Below are positions 1 to 6,367 of a stretch of DNA of 7,009 bases, in pieces (position 1 is the stretch's first letter; each line of letters starts with the position of its first letter). The notes beneath the pieces were generated by a model. That model saw nothing but the letters and a program-made list of their open reading frames with translations. It did not search any database and was not told where the DNA came from. The position numbers and the translations under genes are program-made. Source of the DNA: Sphingobacteriaceae bacterium (GTDB lineage: Bacteria; Bacteroidota; Bacteroidia; Sphingobacteriales; Sphingobacteriaceae); contig CANJWF010000064.1 in NCBI GenBank assembly GCA_947478315.1, forward strand, positions 1-7,009. The letters are read 5' to 3'.

Positions 1-495
1 GAACTACTCGACCTCACTCAAGCAGAAACAGGTAAAATTAACCTAAACATGCAAGCAACTCATCCAAAAAACATTATCCAATACGCCACCAGCACCCACA
101 AAATGACCGCAGAACAAAATCAAATTAAGGTAATAACCGAAATACCAGACCCTATATCTAACGTACAGGCAGACATAGAAAAAACCACTTGGGTATTAAC
201 CAACCTCATTATTAATGCCATTCGATATTCCAATACCAATTCCAACATTATCATCAAAGCACAAGAATTAGACAAACACATACAATTCTCAGTACAAGAT
301 TTTGGAAAAGGGATAGATACCCCCTACCTATCCAAAATATTTGAGCGCTATTTCAAAGTTCCTGGCAATAATCAAGGAACAGGTCTAGGACTTGCCATCA
401 GCAAAGAATTTATAGAAGCACAAGGAGGAGAAATTCGAGTAGAAAGTAATTTAGGAGAAGGAAGTACCTTTTACTTTACCCTAAACAAAATCTAG
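1..495 (+). CDS. sensor histidine kinase, C-terminal part (5' end outside the window)
   Basis: The reading frame is open from the first base, giving 164 visible residues. They cover the end of the HisKA dimerisation helix (LLDLTQAETGKINL, residues 2-15) and a complete HATPase_c domain. The ATP-binding boxes are all visible: N box NLIINAIRYS (residues 68-77, invariant Asn72), G1 box DFGKG (100-104), F box IFERYFK (113-119) and G2 box GTGLGLAIS (126-134). By family knowledge this module autophosphorylates a histidine in HisKA and passes the phosphate to a response regulator. The histidine itself, any sensor or membrane segments and the partner regulator lie to the left and cannot be seen. An internal ATG at 49 falls inside the conserved core and is not the true start. 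The protein ends right after the last ATPase strand, so no receiver domain is fused at the C terminus. The stop overlaps that of the convergent pseudouridine synthase. The signal it senses is unknown. Confidence 0.93.
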   Translation, partial: ELLDLTQAETGKINLNMQATHPKNIIQYATSTHKMTAEQNQIKVITEIPDPISNVQADIEKTTWVLTNLIINAIRYSNTNSNIIIKAQELDKHIQFSVQDFGKGIDTPYLSKIFERYFKVPGNNQGTGLGLAISKEFIEAQGGEIRVESNLGEGSTFYFTLNKI

Positions 496-1190
496 AAACA
501 AGAGCTAAACTTTGCCCAAAAATCATCACGAGGCAATTCGGCTACCAACAAAATAGATGCTTGTTTTACAGGATGAACAAAACCCAAGCTACGCGCATGC
601 AAACAAATACTTCTATCTCGGTTTGCTCGCGGATAACCGTACTTATTATCACCCACAATAGGACAACCCATACTAGCCAATTGTACCCGAATTTGATGCG
701 GTCTTCCCGTAATAGGACTCACTTCTAAAAGAAAATAACCATCCTTTTCCATCAAAACCCTATACGACAATTCGGCATGCAAAGCATTTTCCCTTTGTTC
801 AGAAAAAGCTTTAGTAATATTTTTTTGCTCATTTTTAACCAACCAATGCACTAAAGTTCCCTCCGACTGTGGTGGTCGTTCACGTACCACAGCCCAATAC
901 ACCTTAGTCATGTGCCTATCTCTAAATAGTTGATTAGTTCGAGTAAGTGCTTTACTTGTTTTAGCAAACAACACCACACCACTAACAGGACGGTCTAAAC
1001 GATGCGTAACTCCCAAGTAAACATCCCCAGGTTTTTGATAACGTTCTTTAAGATAAGATTTAACCATTTCACTCAACGGCATATCACCCGTTTTATCACC
1101 CTGCACAATAGCACCAGAAACCTTATTAACAGCAATTAAATGATTATCCTCATAAATAATTGCAATATTCTCTTTACACACTACAGCCAT
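492..1190 (-). CDS. RluA-family RNA pseudouridine synthase, single catalytic domain
   Basis: This 232-residue protein belongs to the family that isomerises specific uridines to pseudouridine in rRNA or tRNA, in the cytoplasm. The signature HRLDRPVSG is at residues 63-71, with catalytic Asp66. The conserved KVYWAVV tyrosine region follows near 96-102, then TGRPHQIRVQLA (161-172) and LHARSLGFVHPV (197-208), the usual closing core motifs. There is no N-terminal S4 RNA-binding domain, so it resembles the short RluA/TruC-like members rather than RluC or RluD. The target nucleotide cannot be predicted. The ATG at 1190 is chosen because it lies 14 residues before the conserved YEDNHLIAVNK block and no better in-frame ATG exists upstream. 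It has only a weak ribosome site. It lies 10 bp downstream of panB on the same strand, so it is probably translated from the panB message. Its TAG stop shares a CTAG with the stop of the histidine kinase gene. Confidence 0.93.
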   Translation of the reverse strand: MAVVCKENIAIIYEDNHLIAVNKVSGAIVQGDKTGDMPLSEMVKSYLKERYQKPGDVYLGVTHRLDRPVSGVVLFAKTSKALTRTNQLFRDRHMTKVYWAVVRERPPQSEGTLVHWLVKNEQKNITKAFSEQRENALHAELSYRVLMEKDGYFLLEVSPITGRPHQIRVQLASMGCPIVGDNKYGYPRANRDRSICLHARSLGFVHPVKQASILLVAELPRDDFWAKFSSCF

Positions 1191-1200
1191 ACACCCAGCA

Positions 1201-2016
1201 TTAATATTGCTCCTGTTGATTGGGGAAATCTCCCGATTTCACATCCCTAATATACGATTGAGTAGCAGCCCCAATTTCCCGATATAAATCCAGATACTGT
1301 CTTAAAAATCTAGGTTTAAACCCTTTTGTCAATCCAATAAGATCATTAATGACCAACACTTGACCATCGCAAGCCGAACCCGCGCCTATACCAATAACAG
1401 GAATATGAACAGATTGCACCACCTCTTTTGCCAATACAGCGGGTATCTTTTCCAACACAACAGAAAAACAGCCAGATTGCTCCAATGCAATTGCATCTTC
1501 TCGTAACTTATCCGCTTCCGCTTCTTCCTTTGCCCTAACCGTGTAAGTACCAAACTTATAAATAGACTGTGGAGTAAGCCCCAAATGCCCCATTACAGGT
1601 ATGCCCGCAGTAACAATTCTAACAATCGAATCAGAAACCTCTACACCACCCTCTAATTTTACCGCATGAGCACCCGACTCTTTCATAACCCTAATAGCCG
1701 AATGTAAAGCCTCTTTAGAATTACCTTGATAAGCTCCAAAAGGTAAATCGACCACAACTAAAGCACGTTTAACCGCTCTAACCACAGCAGAAGCATGATA
1801 AATCATCTGATCCAACGTAATCGGCAATGTAGTCTCATGCCCAGCCATTACATTAGAGGCCGAATCACCTACCAATAAAATATCAATACCAGCTTCATCC
1901 AAAATAGTTGCCATAGAAAAATCATACGCCGTTAACATCGCAATTTTATCCCCCTTAACCTTCATAGCTTGCAATGTATGCGTAGTAACCCTTTTAACTT
2001 CTTGATGTACGGACAT
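1201..2016 (-). CDS. panB: 3-methyl-2-oxobutanoate hydroxymethyltransferase (ketopantoate hydroxymethyltransferase)
   Basis: PanB transfers a hydroxymethyl group from 5,10-methylene-tetrahydrofolate to 2-oxoisovalerate, making ketopantoate, the first committed step towards pantothenate and coenzyme A. At 271 residues it has normal full length for this TIM-barrel enzyme. The motifs appear in order: MLTAYDFSMA (27-36), LLVGDSASNVMAGHETTLP (47-65), VVDLPFGAY (88-96), VKLEGG (119-124), VMGHLGLTPQS (141-151) and IPVIGIGAG (205-213). By comparison with E. coli PanB, Asp51, Asp90 and Glu122 are the magnesium ligands and Glu189 the catalytic base; all are present. The ATG at 2016 gives a normal N terminus of about 25 residues before the first strand. 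A candidate Bacteroidota promoter lies just upstream in the recA-panB divergent gap. The other pantothenate genes (panC, panD, panE) are not in the window. The pseudouridine synthase follows after 10 bp and is probably co-transcribed. Confidence 0.97.
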   Translation of the reverse strand: MSVHQEVKRVTTHTLQAMKVKGDKIAMLTAYDFSMATILDEAGIDILLVGDSASNVMAGHETTLPITLDQMIYHASAVVRAVKRALVVVDLPFGAYQGNSKEALHSAIRVMKESGAHAVKLEGGVEVSDSIVRIVTAGIPVMGHLGLTPQSIYKFGTYTVRAKEEAEADKLREDAIALEQSGCFSVVLEKIPAVLAKEVVQSVHIPVIGIGAGSACDGQVLVINDLIGLTKGFKPRFLRQYLDLYREIGAATQSYIRDVKSGDFPNQQEQY

Positions 2017-2057
2017 AAGGCAATTTTATTTTTTCACGAAAAATGTCAACAATATTG

Positions 2058-2087
2058 CAAATGTTCAACTTTCAAATCAATATTCAA
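2058..2087 (-). promoter_or_regulatory. candidate panB promoter (Bacteroidota type)
   Basis: Read on the minus strand, there is a TTG at 2087-2085, then 19 bases, then AACATTTG at 2065-2058. The Bacteroidota consensus is a TTTG-type -33 element about 19 bases from a -7 element TAnnTTTG. The -7 copy here has one mismatch, at its first base, and the spacing fits. Transcription would begin near 2053, leaving a leader of roughly 36 bases before the panB ATG. This rests on pattern matching alone in an AT-rich gap. Confidence 0.35.
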
Positions 2088-2130
2088 TATTTTAAACAGA
2101 TTATTTATAAACTCAAAAAAAATAATGTCC

Positions 2131-2138
2131 TACATTTG
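2131..2138 (+). promoter_or_regulatory. candidate recA promoter -7 element TACATTTG
   Basis: TACATTTG matches the Bacteroidota -7 consensus TAnnTTTG exactly and ends 21 bases before the recA ATG at 2160, which would give a short leader of under 20 bases. No clear TTTG -33 element is seen at the usual 19-base spacing; the region around 2101-2112 is only AT-rich. The position in the gap between divergent genes supports the call. I see no obvious LexA-type inverted repeat overlapping it. Confidence 0.5.
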
Positions 2139-2159
2139 TCGAATAATATAGTATGTAAA

Positions 2160-3179
2160 ATGAGTGCCAACCCAGAAAAATTAAAAGCATTACAATTAGC
2201 TTTAGACAAAATAGAAAAATCATACGGTAAAGGTACCGTCATGAAATTAGGAGATACTGCCGTAGAACCCATCGAAGTCATATCAACAGGTTCTTTAGGG
2301 TTAGACATTGCCTTAGGCATTGGTGGATTACCCAAAGGTAGAGTCGTAGAAATATACGGACCAGAGTCCTCAGGGAAAACAACACTAGCCATTCATGCCA
2401 TTGCCGAAGCACAAAAAAAAGGCGGTTTAGCTGCGTTCATCGATGCAGAGCATGCGTTTGATAAATTCTACGCACAAAAATTAGGTGTCGATGTCGAAAA
2501 TTTACTCATTTCACAACCCGACAATGGCGAACAAGCCCTAGAAATTGCCGATAATTTAATTCGTTCAGGAGCCATAGACATTATCGTTATAGACTCCGTA
2601 GCCGCCTTAGTTCCTAAAGGCGAAATAGAAGGTGAAATGGGAGATTCCAAAATGGGACTACAAGCCCGTCTTATGTCACAAGCCTTACGAAAATTAACCG
2701 GGACTATCAGTAAAACAGGATGTTGCTGCATTTTTATCAATCAATTAAGAGATAAAATAGGTGTCATGTTCGGAAATCCAGAAACCACTACAGGAGGAAA
2801 TGCCCTTAAATTTTATGCATCTGTAAGACTAGACGTACGACGCATATCACAAATTAAAGATGCAGAAGAAGTATCAGGCAACAAAACTAGAGTTAAAGTA
2901 GTAAAAAACAAAGTTGCTCCCCCTTTCCGTTTAGCAGAGTTCGACATCATGTTTGGTGAAGGCATATCCAAGGTGGGAGAAATAATCGACTTAGGTGTAG
3001 ATTTCAATATTATAAAAAAATCAGGTTCGTGGTTCAGCTACGGAGAAACTAAACTCGGACAAGGTCGAGATTCAGTCAAACAGTTATTACTCGACAACCC
3101 CGAATTGGCACAAGAACTAGAACAAAAAATAAAAGCAGAAGTAAGTGGTGAAAAACTAGAATATAAAGAAAATGTTTAA
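2160..3179 (+). CDS. recA: DNA recombinase RecA
   Basis: RecA forms ATP-dependent filaments on single-stranded DNA, drives homologous strand exchange and acts as co-protease in the SOS response. The 339 residues contain Walker A GPESSGKTT (67-75, Lys73), the catalytic glutamate in FIDAEHAFD (Glu97), Walker B IIVIDSVAAL (141-150), loop L1 in the PKGEIEGEMGDSKMGL segment (152-167), and the RecA signature with loop L2 from INQLRDKIGVMFGN into PETTTGGNALKFYAS (193-221). The C-terminal domain is complete, but the tail (EKLEYKENV) is short and less acidic than that of E. coli. The ATG at 2160 is preferred because MSANPEKLKALQLAL is the usual bacterial N terminus. An in-frame ATG at 2043 would add 39 AT-biased residues without family resemblance and would lie upstream of the likely promoter. 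There is no clear Shine-Dalgarno site, as is common in Bacteroidota. A small SRPBCC gene follows after 12 bp. There is no sign of an intein or truncation. Confidence 0.98.
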   Translation: MSANPEKLKALQLALDKIEKSYGKGTVMKLGDTAVEPIEVISTGSLGLDIALGIGGLPKGRVVEIYGPESSGKTTLAIHAIAEAQKKGGLAAFIDAEHAFDKFYAQKLGVDVENLLISQPDNGEQALEIADNLIRSGAIDIIVIDSVAALVPKGEIEGEMGDSKMGLQARLMSQALRKLTGTISKTGCCCIFINQLRDKIGVMFGNPETTTGGNALKFYASVRLDVRRISQIKDAEEVSGNKTRVKVVKNKVAPPFRLAEFDIMFGEGISKVGEIIDLGVDFNIIKKSGSWFSYGETKLGQGRDSVKQLLLDNPELAQELEQKIKAEVSGEKLEYKENV

Positions 3180-3191
3180 ACCATAAGAGTT

Positions 3192-3638
3192 ATGAACGCT
3201 ACTATAACTATGGAAGTTTCCATACTTCTAAATATATCTCCCTCAGAAGTATGGAAATCACTTACAGACAAAACACTCGTTAAAAAATATTTTTTCGGAA
3301 CAGAAGTGACTTCCTCGTGGGAAATTGGAAAACCTATTAAATTCACTGGAGAATGGGAAAATACCCCCTATGAAGACAAGGGTACTATTCTCGAATTGGA
3401 AGTTAACAAAAAACTGACATACAATTATTGGAGTTCATTTTCTGGAACAGAAGATTGTAGTGAAAACTACGCTCGCATAACCTATCTGCTTTCAGAAAAT
3501 CAATTAGGTCAAACCACACTAACCATTATTCAAGACGGATTTAAAGATGAAACAACAAAAAATCATTCCATTAATAATTGGAATACAATACTCCAAAATT
3601 TAAAAAAACTCTTGGAAGAAGGTATAGCAAGTTACTAA
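3192..3638 (+). CDS. SRPBCC-fold protein, AHSA1/Bet v1-like, function unknown
   Basis: This 148-residue protein has the pattern of the START/Bet v1-like (SRPBCC) superfamily, AHSA1-like branch. A first beta strand (MEVSILLNISPSEVWKSL, 7-24) runs into the helix with the typical EVW, followed by alternating strands including KPIKFTGEW (47-55), a KGTILELEVNKKLTYNYW segment (63-80) and a long C-terminal helix NNWNTILQNLKKLLEEG (128-144). The fold makes a deep hydrophobic pocket. Family members include the Hsp90 co-chaperone domain Aha1 and many uncharacterised bacterial ligand-binding proteins, and no ligand can be assigned here. There is no signal peptide, so it is presumably cytoplasmic. The ATG at 3192 follows AAGAG at good spacing; an ATG at 3210 is possible but would trim the first strand. 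It begins 12 bp after recA and ends just before a strong hairpin, so it is likely transcribed with recA. That neighbourhood may be incidental. Confidence 0.85.
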   Translation: MNATITMEVSILLNISPSEVWKSLTDKTLVKKYFFGTEVTSSWEIGKPIKFTGEWENTPYEDKGTILELEVNKKLTYNYWSSFSGTEDCSENYARITYLLSENQLGQTTLTIIQDGFKDETTKNHSINNWNTILQNLKKLLEEGIASY

Positions 3639-3643
3639 CCCCA

Positions 3644-3686
3644 AAACACAAGAGGGATGCATCAAAAATACACCCCTCTTGTGTTT
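3644..3686. terminator. bidirectional hairpin terminator between convergent genes
   Basis: The arms 3644-3656 (AAACACAAGAGGG) and 3674-3686 (CCCTCTTGTGTTT) are perfect 13-bp complements around a 17-base loop. The hairpin starts 5 bp after the SRPBCC stop and ends 19 bp from the fabV stop. Both arms carry the A-rich 5' side and T-rich 3' side needed for intrinsic termination. On the plus strand the T run is only TTT followed by AATAAAATA; on the minus strand it is TTTT. It most likely ends the recA-SRPBCC transcript and the fabV transcript. Confidence 0.85.
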
Positions 3687-3705
3687 AATAAAATATAGTA
3701 GGTAA

Positions 3706-4896
3706 TCAAACCAAATTAGCTATTTCAACATTTTCGTTAACATTTTTCTCATAATCAATCTCTCCAACACCGAAACCAAAAAGGCTTAAAAAATCTTTTT
3801 TATACCCAACCAAATCTCCAATTTCGGAAAGATTCTCCGTGCTTACACTTCCCCAAACTTCCGCTATTTGCTGTTGCACATCAGGTCTCATTTCAAAATC
3901 ATCAATACGAATTCTACCCTTTTCATCCGTCGGAATATCTCCATTAACATACAAGCGTTCACTAAACAAACGTTGAATCTGCTCAATGCAGCCCTCATGT
4001 ACACCCTTTTTCTTCATTTCTTTATACAATAAAGAAATATATAACGGAATTACAGGAATAGCAGAACTGGCTTGCGTAACCAATGCTTTATTCACAGAAA
4101 CAAAAGCTTTTCCGCCAACAGGCTTCAACTTTTCAGTAATCGTAAAAGCAGTAGCTTCCAAATGGTCTTTAGCCCTTCCAATAGTACCCTTACGATAAAC
4201 AGACTCTGTCAATGCAGGTCCAATGTAAGAGTAAGCTACAGACATCGCATTAGGAGCCAAAACATCTGCCTTTATGAGGGCATCCATCCACATTTCCCAA
4301 TCTTCTCCCCCCATCACTGCAACCGTATTATTAATATCTTCGTCACTACAAGGGTCAATTGAAATATCCGATACAATACCTGAATGAAAATCTACAGTTT
4401 TATTAGTAAAAGTTTGTCCAATAGGCTTAAGCACCGAACGGTGAGTAACACCCGTAACAGGATGGTTACGAACTGGAGAAGCTAAACTATAAATGACTAA
4501 ATCAATTTTTCCTAAATCTGCTTTGATGAGTTCTATTGTTTTCCTTTTAATTTCATCCGAAAATGCATCACCATTAATACTTTTAGCATATAAACGCGCC
4601 TGATGAGCTTCTTGCTGAAATGCCGCACTATTGTACCAACCTGGAGATGCCGTTTTGCCCTCTTGAGGAGCTTTTTCGAAAAACACACCAATGGTAGATG
4701 CATTTGCACCAAAAGCACTTGTGATTCTTGAAGCTAAACCAAAACCCGTTGAGGCTCCAATAACTAATACCTTTTTAGGACCTTGAATAAGTCCCTTAGA
4801 TTTAACGTAATTAATTTGATTACGCACATTTTTCGCACAACCAACCGGATGCGCTGTCAAGCAAATAAATCCGCGTATTTTAGGTTCTATTATCAT
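3706..4896 (-). CDS. fabV: trans-2-enoyl-CoA/ACP reductase, FabV/Ter type
   Basis: FabV/Ter enzymes use NAD(P)H to reduce the trans-2 double bond of enoyl-ACP or enoyl-CoA, the last step of a fatty-acid elongation cycle. The 396 residues match the usual full length of about 400. The N terminus (IIEPKIRGFICLTAHPVGC, 2-20) is typical of the family. A glycine-rich dinucleotide site GASTGFG is at 47-53, the segment DLVIYSLASP at 132-141 is the Rossmann strand near the active site, and the Y-x8-K active-site pair is Tyr234/Lys243 within the GTIGRAK region. VNKALVTQASSAIP (268-281) forms the conserved substrate-side region. The residue after Lys243 is Asp, where some characterised proteobacterial FabVs have a second lysine. 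Whether the natural substrate is ACP- or CoA-bound cannot be told from the sequence. It lies 55 bp downstream of RNase Z, and a weak TTG-N20-TCAATTTG promoter match at 4954-4984 could drive it separately. FabV proteins are commonly insensitive to triclosan. No fabI is in view to say whether this is the only enoyl reductase. Confidence 0.95.
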   Translation of the reverse strand: MIIEPKIRGFICLTAHPVGCAKNVRNQINYVKSKGLIQGPKKVLVIGASTGFGLASRITSAFGANASTIGVFFEKAPQEGKTASPGWYNSAAFQQEAHQARLYAKSINGDAFSDEIKRKTIELIKADLGKIDLVIYSLASPVRNHPVTGVTHRSVLKPIGQTFTNKTVDFHSGIVSDISIDPCSDEDINNTVAVMGGEDWEMWMDALIKADVLAPNAMSVAYSYIGPALTESVYRKGTIGRAKDHLEATAFTITEKLKPVGGKAFVSVNKALVTQASSAIPVIPLYISLLYKEMKKKGVHEGCIEQIQRLFSERLYVNGDIPTDEKGRIRIDDFEMRPDVQQQIAEVWGSVSTENLSEIGDLVGYKKDFLSLFGFGVGEIDYEKNVNENVEIANLV

Positions 4897-4952
4897 ACTT
4901 TCTATAGTTAATATGCTAATTATAAAATAACTACTAAACTAATGTAACAAAT

Positions 4953-5864
4953 TCAAATTGAGAATGTCATTCCTTCTTGTGCAAGCTCTGTATTCTCAAA
5001 AACACATTTTGCTTCCAAATGCAAAGGTGTTAAATCTTTATAACGTGCAGAAAAATGACCGATAAGCAATTTTTTAACTTTCGCTTTACGAGCTATTTCT
5101 CCTGCCTGCTGCGCGGTTGTATGAAAAGTTAACGAAGCCCGCTCAACCATATCATGCATAAAAGTAGCCTCATGATACAATAAATCTACTCCTTCAATTT
5201 GAGACAAATACGATTCGGAACAAACTGTATCAGAACAGTAAGCGTAAACTCTTGGAGCATCAGGCTCACTCGTCAAATCATAAGCAGCATACACTTGCCC
5301 TGATGCATCACGATAATCTATCCCCCTCTTCAATAAAGATATATAAGCAGTTGGTATCGCTAAACTCGTAACTTTATCTTTTAACACCTTTCTTGATTTT
5401 GATTTTTCTTTAAACAAAAAACCAGTACAAGGAACCCGATGCTGCAAAACAATAGTCTCTACAACTATACTTTCATTTTCAAAAATGACTGAGGAAACAT
5501 TCTGTGGAATAGCAAAAAACTCAATAGGATACTTAAAAGGTGTTCCTCCCGCTTCTATCTGAATAGCTAAAATAGATTCTAGTGCCGCAGGAGCATAAAT
5601 AAAAATAGGTTTCACCCTCCCATTCAAACTCATCGAAGAGAGTAAGCCTATCAAACCATAATAATGATCCCCATGCAAATGACTAATGAAAATATAATCT
5701 ATACGTTGATATTTAATCCCATAACGCAATAAACGATGTTGCGTACCTTCTCCACAATCAATAAGAAAAAACTTTTCGTTATGGTTCAATAGCTGAGCTG
5801 TCGGATTACGATCATATACAGGAGTTGCAGAACTATTGCCTAATATGGTAACCTCAAAGCGCAT
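4953..5864 (-). CDS. rnz: ribonuclease Z (tRNA 3' endonuclease)
   Basis: RNase Z is a zinc-dependent metallo-beta-lactamase-fold endonuclease that cuts tRNA precursors just after the discriminator base. The 303 residues equal the short bacterial form, close to the B. subtilis enzyme of 307. The N-terminal ILGNSSATP (7-15) and IDCGEGTQ (35-42) are family hallmarks. The metal site is complete: His-x-His-x-Asp-His as SHLHGDH (His62, His64, Asp66, His67), then His142 in LQHRVPCTGF, Asp212 in YCSDT and His270 in IGHFSARY; His248 in FHTTAQQAG is also conserved. A flexible-arm (exosite) segment that grips tRNA is represented by residues 153-190, including AIPTAYISLLKRGIDY. All parts needed for activity are present. 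The ATG at 5864 lies 6 bp after the STAS stop, so the two are co-transcribed and probably translationally coupled. Confidence 0.97.
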   Translation of the reverse strand: MRFEVTILGNSSATPVYDRNPTAQLLNHNEKFFLIDCGEGTQHRLLRYGIKYQRIDYIFISHLHGDHYYGLIGLLSSMSLNGRVKPIFIYAPAALESILAIQIEAGGTPFKYPIEFFAIPQNVSSVIFENESIVVETIVLQHRVPCTGFLFKEKSKSRKVLKDKVTSLAIPTAYISLLKRGIDYRDASGQVYAAYDLTSEPDAPRVYAYCSDTVCSESYLSQIEGVDLLYHEATFMHDMVERASLTFHTTAQQAGEIARKAKVKKLLIGHFSARYKDLTPLHLEAKCVFENTELAQEGMTFSI

Positions 5865-5870
5865 AAGTAC

Positions 5871-6248
5871 TTATTCTACATGACCTCTAAATTCTCGCTC
5901 TAACTCTTCCATAAAAACCAAATCAATAGCTTCTTCATTAGATTCAAGCAACGTTAAAATATTTTCTAATCGAGAAATAGCTACTAATTTTCCTATAATG
6001 GGATTCGCATGCGTTATTACAAAAGTTCCACCCAAAGTCTTACACAAACGATTGGCTACCAAAATAGAACTTAAGCCTGATGAATCTATATACTTAACGT
6101 TTTTTAAATCTAAAATCAAATTTTTAAAGCCCTCATTATTCAATACAATGAACTCGGATTTGAGTTGGGCGCTATTTAAAGTATTCAGTTTAGACTCTTC
6201 GAGCTTCACTAATACATACTTTTCATGCTTATCTAAGGTAAACTTCAT
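5871..6248 (-). CDS. STAS-domain protein, anti-sigma factor antagonist-like
   Basis: This 125-residue single-domain protein has the STAS fold of SpoIIAA/RsbV-type anti-sigma factor antagonists. The key motif YIDSSGLSSILVANRL spans residues 54-69. By alignment with SpoIIAA, Ser57, just before Gly58, is the residue that would be phosphorylated by an anti-sigma serine kinase to switch partner binding. The first strands (KYVLVKLEESKLNTLNSAQLK) and the closing acidic helix MEELEREF are as expected for the compact Bacteroidota version. The ATG at 6248 is chosen because it gives the usual MKFTLDK-type start; an in-frame TTG at 6266 would add six residues and is less likely. No anti-sigma kinase or phosphatase is encoded nearby, so the partner is unknown; Bacteroidota often carry this small gene beside rnz. 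It is probably co-transcribed with rnz, 6 bp downstream. Whether it regulates a sigma factor at all is inference from the fold. Confidence 0.9.
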   Translation of the reverse strand: MKFTLDKHEKYVLVKLEESKLNTLNSAQLKSEFIVLNNEGFKNLILDLKNVKYIDSSGLSSILVANRLCKTLGGTFVITHANPIIGKLVAISRLENILTLLESNEEAIDLVFMEELEREFRGHVE

Positions 6249-6273
6249 AGGAACAACGTAATACAATGTGGAA

Positions 6274-6298
6274 GGTTATCATCAAACAATGATTAACC
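6274..6298. repeat. imperfect inverted repeat in the purC-STAS gap
   Basis: The arms GGTTATCAT (6274-6282) and ATGATTAACC (6289-6298) pair over 9 bp with one bulged base and a 6-base loop. It lies downstream of purC and upstream of the STAS gene on the minus strand. No T run follows it on the minus strand, so it is not a standard intrinsic terminator. It could be a weak processing or attenuation hairpin, or chance in AT-rich DNA. Confidence 0.35.
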
Positions 6299-6316
6299 AT
6301 TCGGTAAAAATAAGTT

Positions 6317-6359
6317 TTTGAACGTTTACTTATACATAACTTTTACGTTTGAATTCAAA
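6317..6359 (+). promoter_or_regulatory. possible plus-strand promoter and palindrome without a downstream plus-strand gene
   Basis: TACGTTTG at 6344-6351 is an exact TAnnTTTG match. A TTTG lies 23 bases upstream at 6317-6320, longer than the usual 19. A perfect 12-bp palindrome TTTGAATTCAAA occupies 6348-6359 and overlaps the -7 match. Transcription would run into the 3' end of purC in antisense. No plus-strand gene follows, so it may be a regulatory site or a chance match. Confidence 0.2.
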
Positions 6360-6367
6360 ACAATACA

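Noticed and set aside
2050..2092. Repeated CAATATT words in the panB-recA gap
   Set aside because: Three short copies in very AT-rich DNA with irregular spacing are expected by chance and do not form a clear operator.
2043..2159. A 39-residue N-terminal extension of RecA from an in-frame ATG at 2043
   Set aside because: The extra residues have AT-driven composition and no resemblance to RecA, the ATG at 2160 gives the standard N terminus, and the best promoter match (2131-2138) lies inside the extension.
2105..3007. Minus-strand open frames inside recA
   Set aside because: They are shadows of a strongly conserved gene and show no domain of their own.
3986..4362. Plus-strand open frames inside fabV
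   Set aside because: They are opposite-strand shadows of conserved FabV coding sequence, with no recognisable protein.
5865..5874. Palindrome TAAGTACTTA between the STAS and rnz genes
   Set aside because: It is short and overlaps the STAS stop and rnz start region; it is not long enough to argue for an operator or terminator.
6249..6266. TTG start at 6266 for the STAS gene
   Set aside because: The ATG at 6248 matches the usual family N terminus, and the upstream six residues are atypical.
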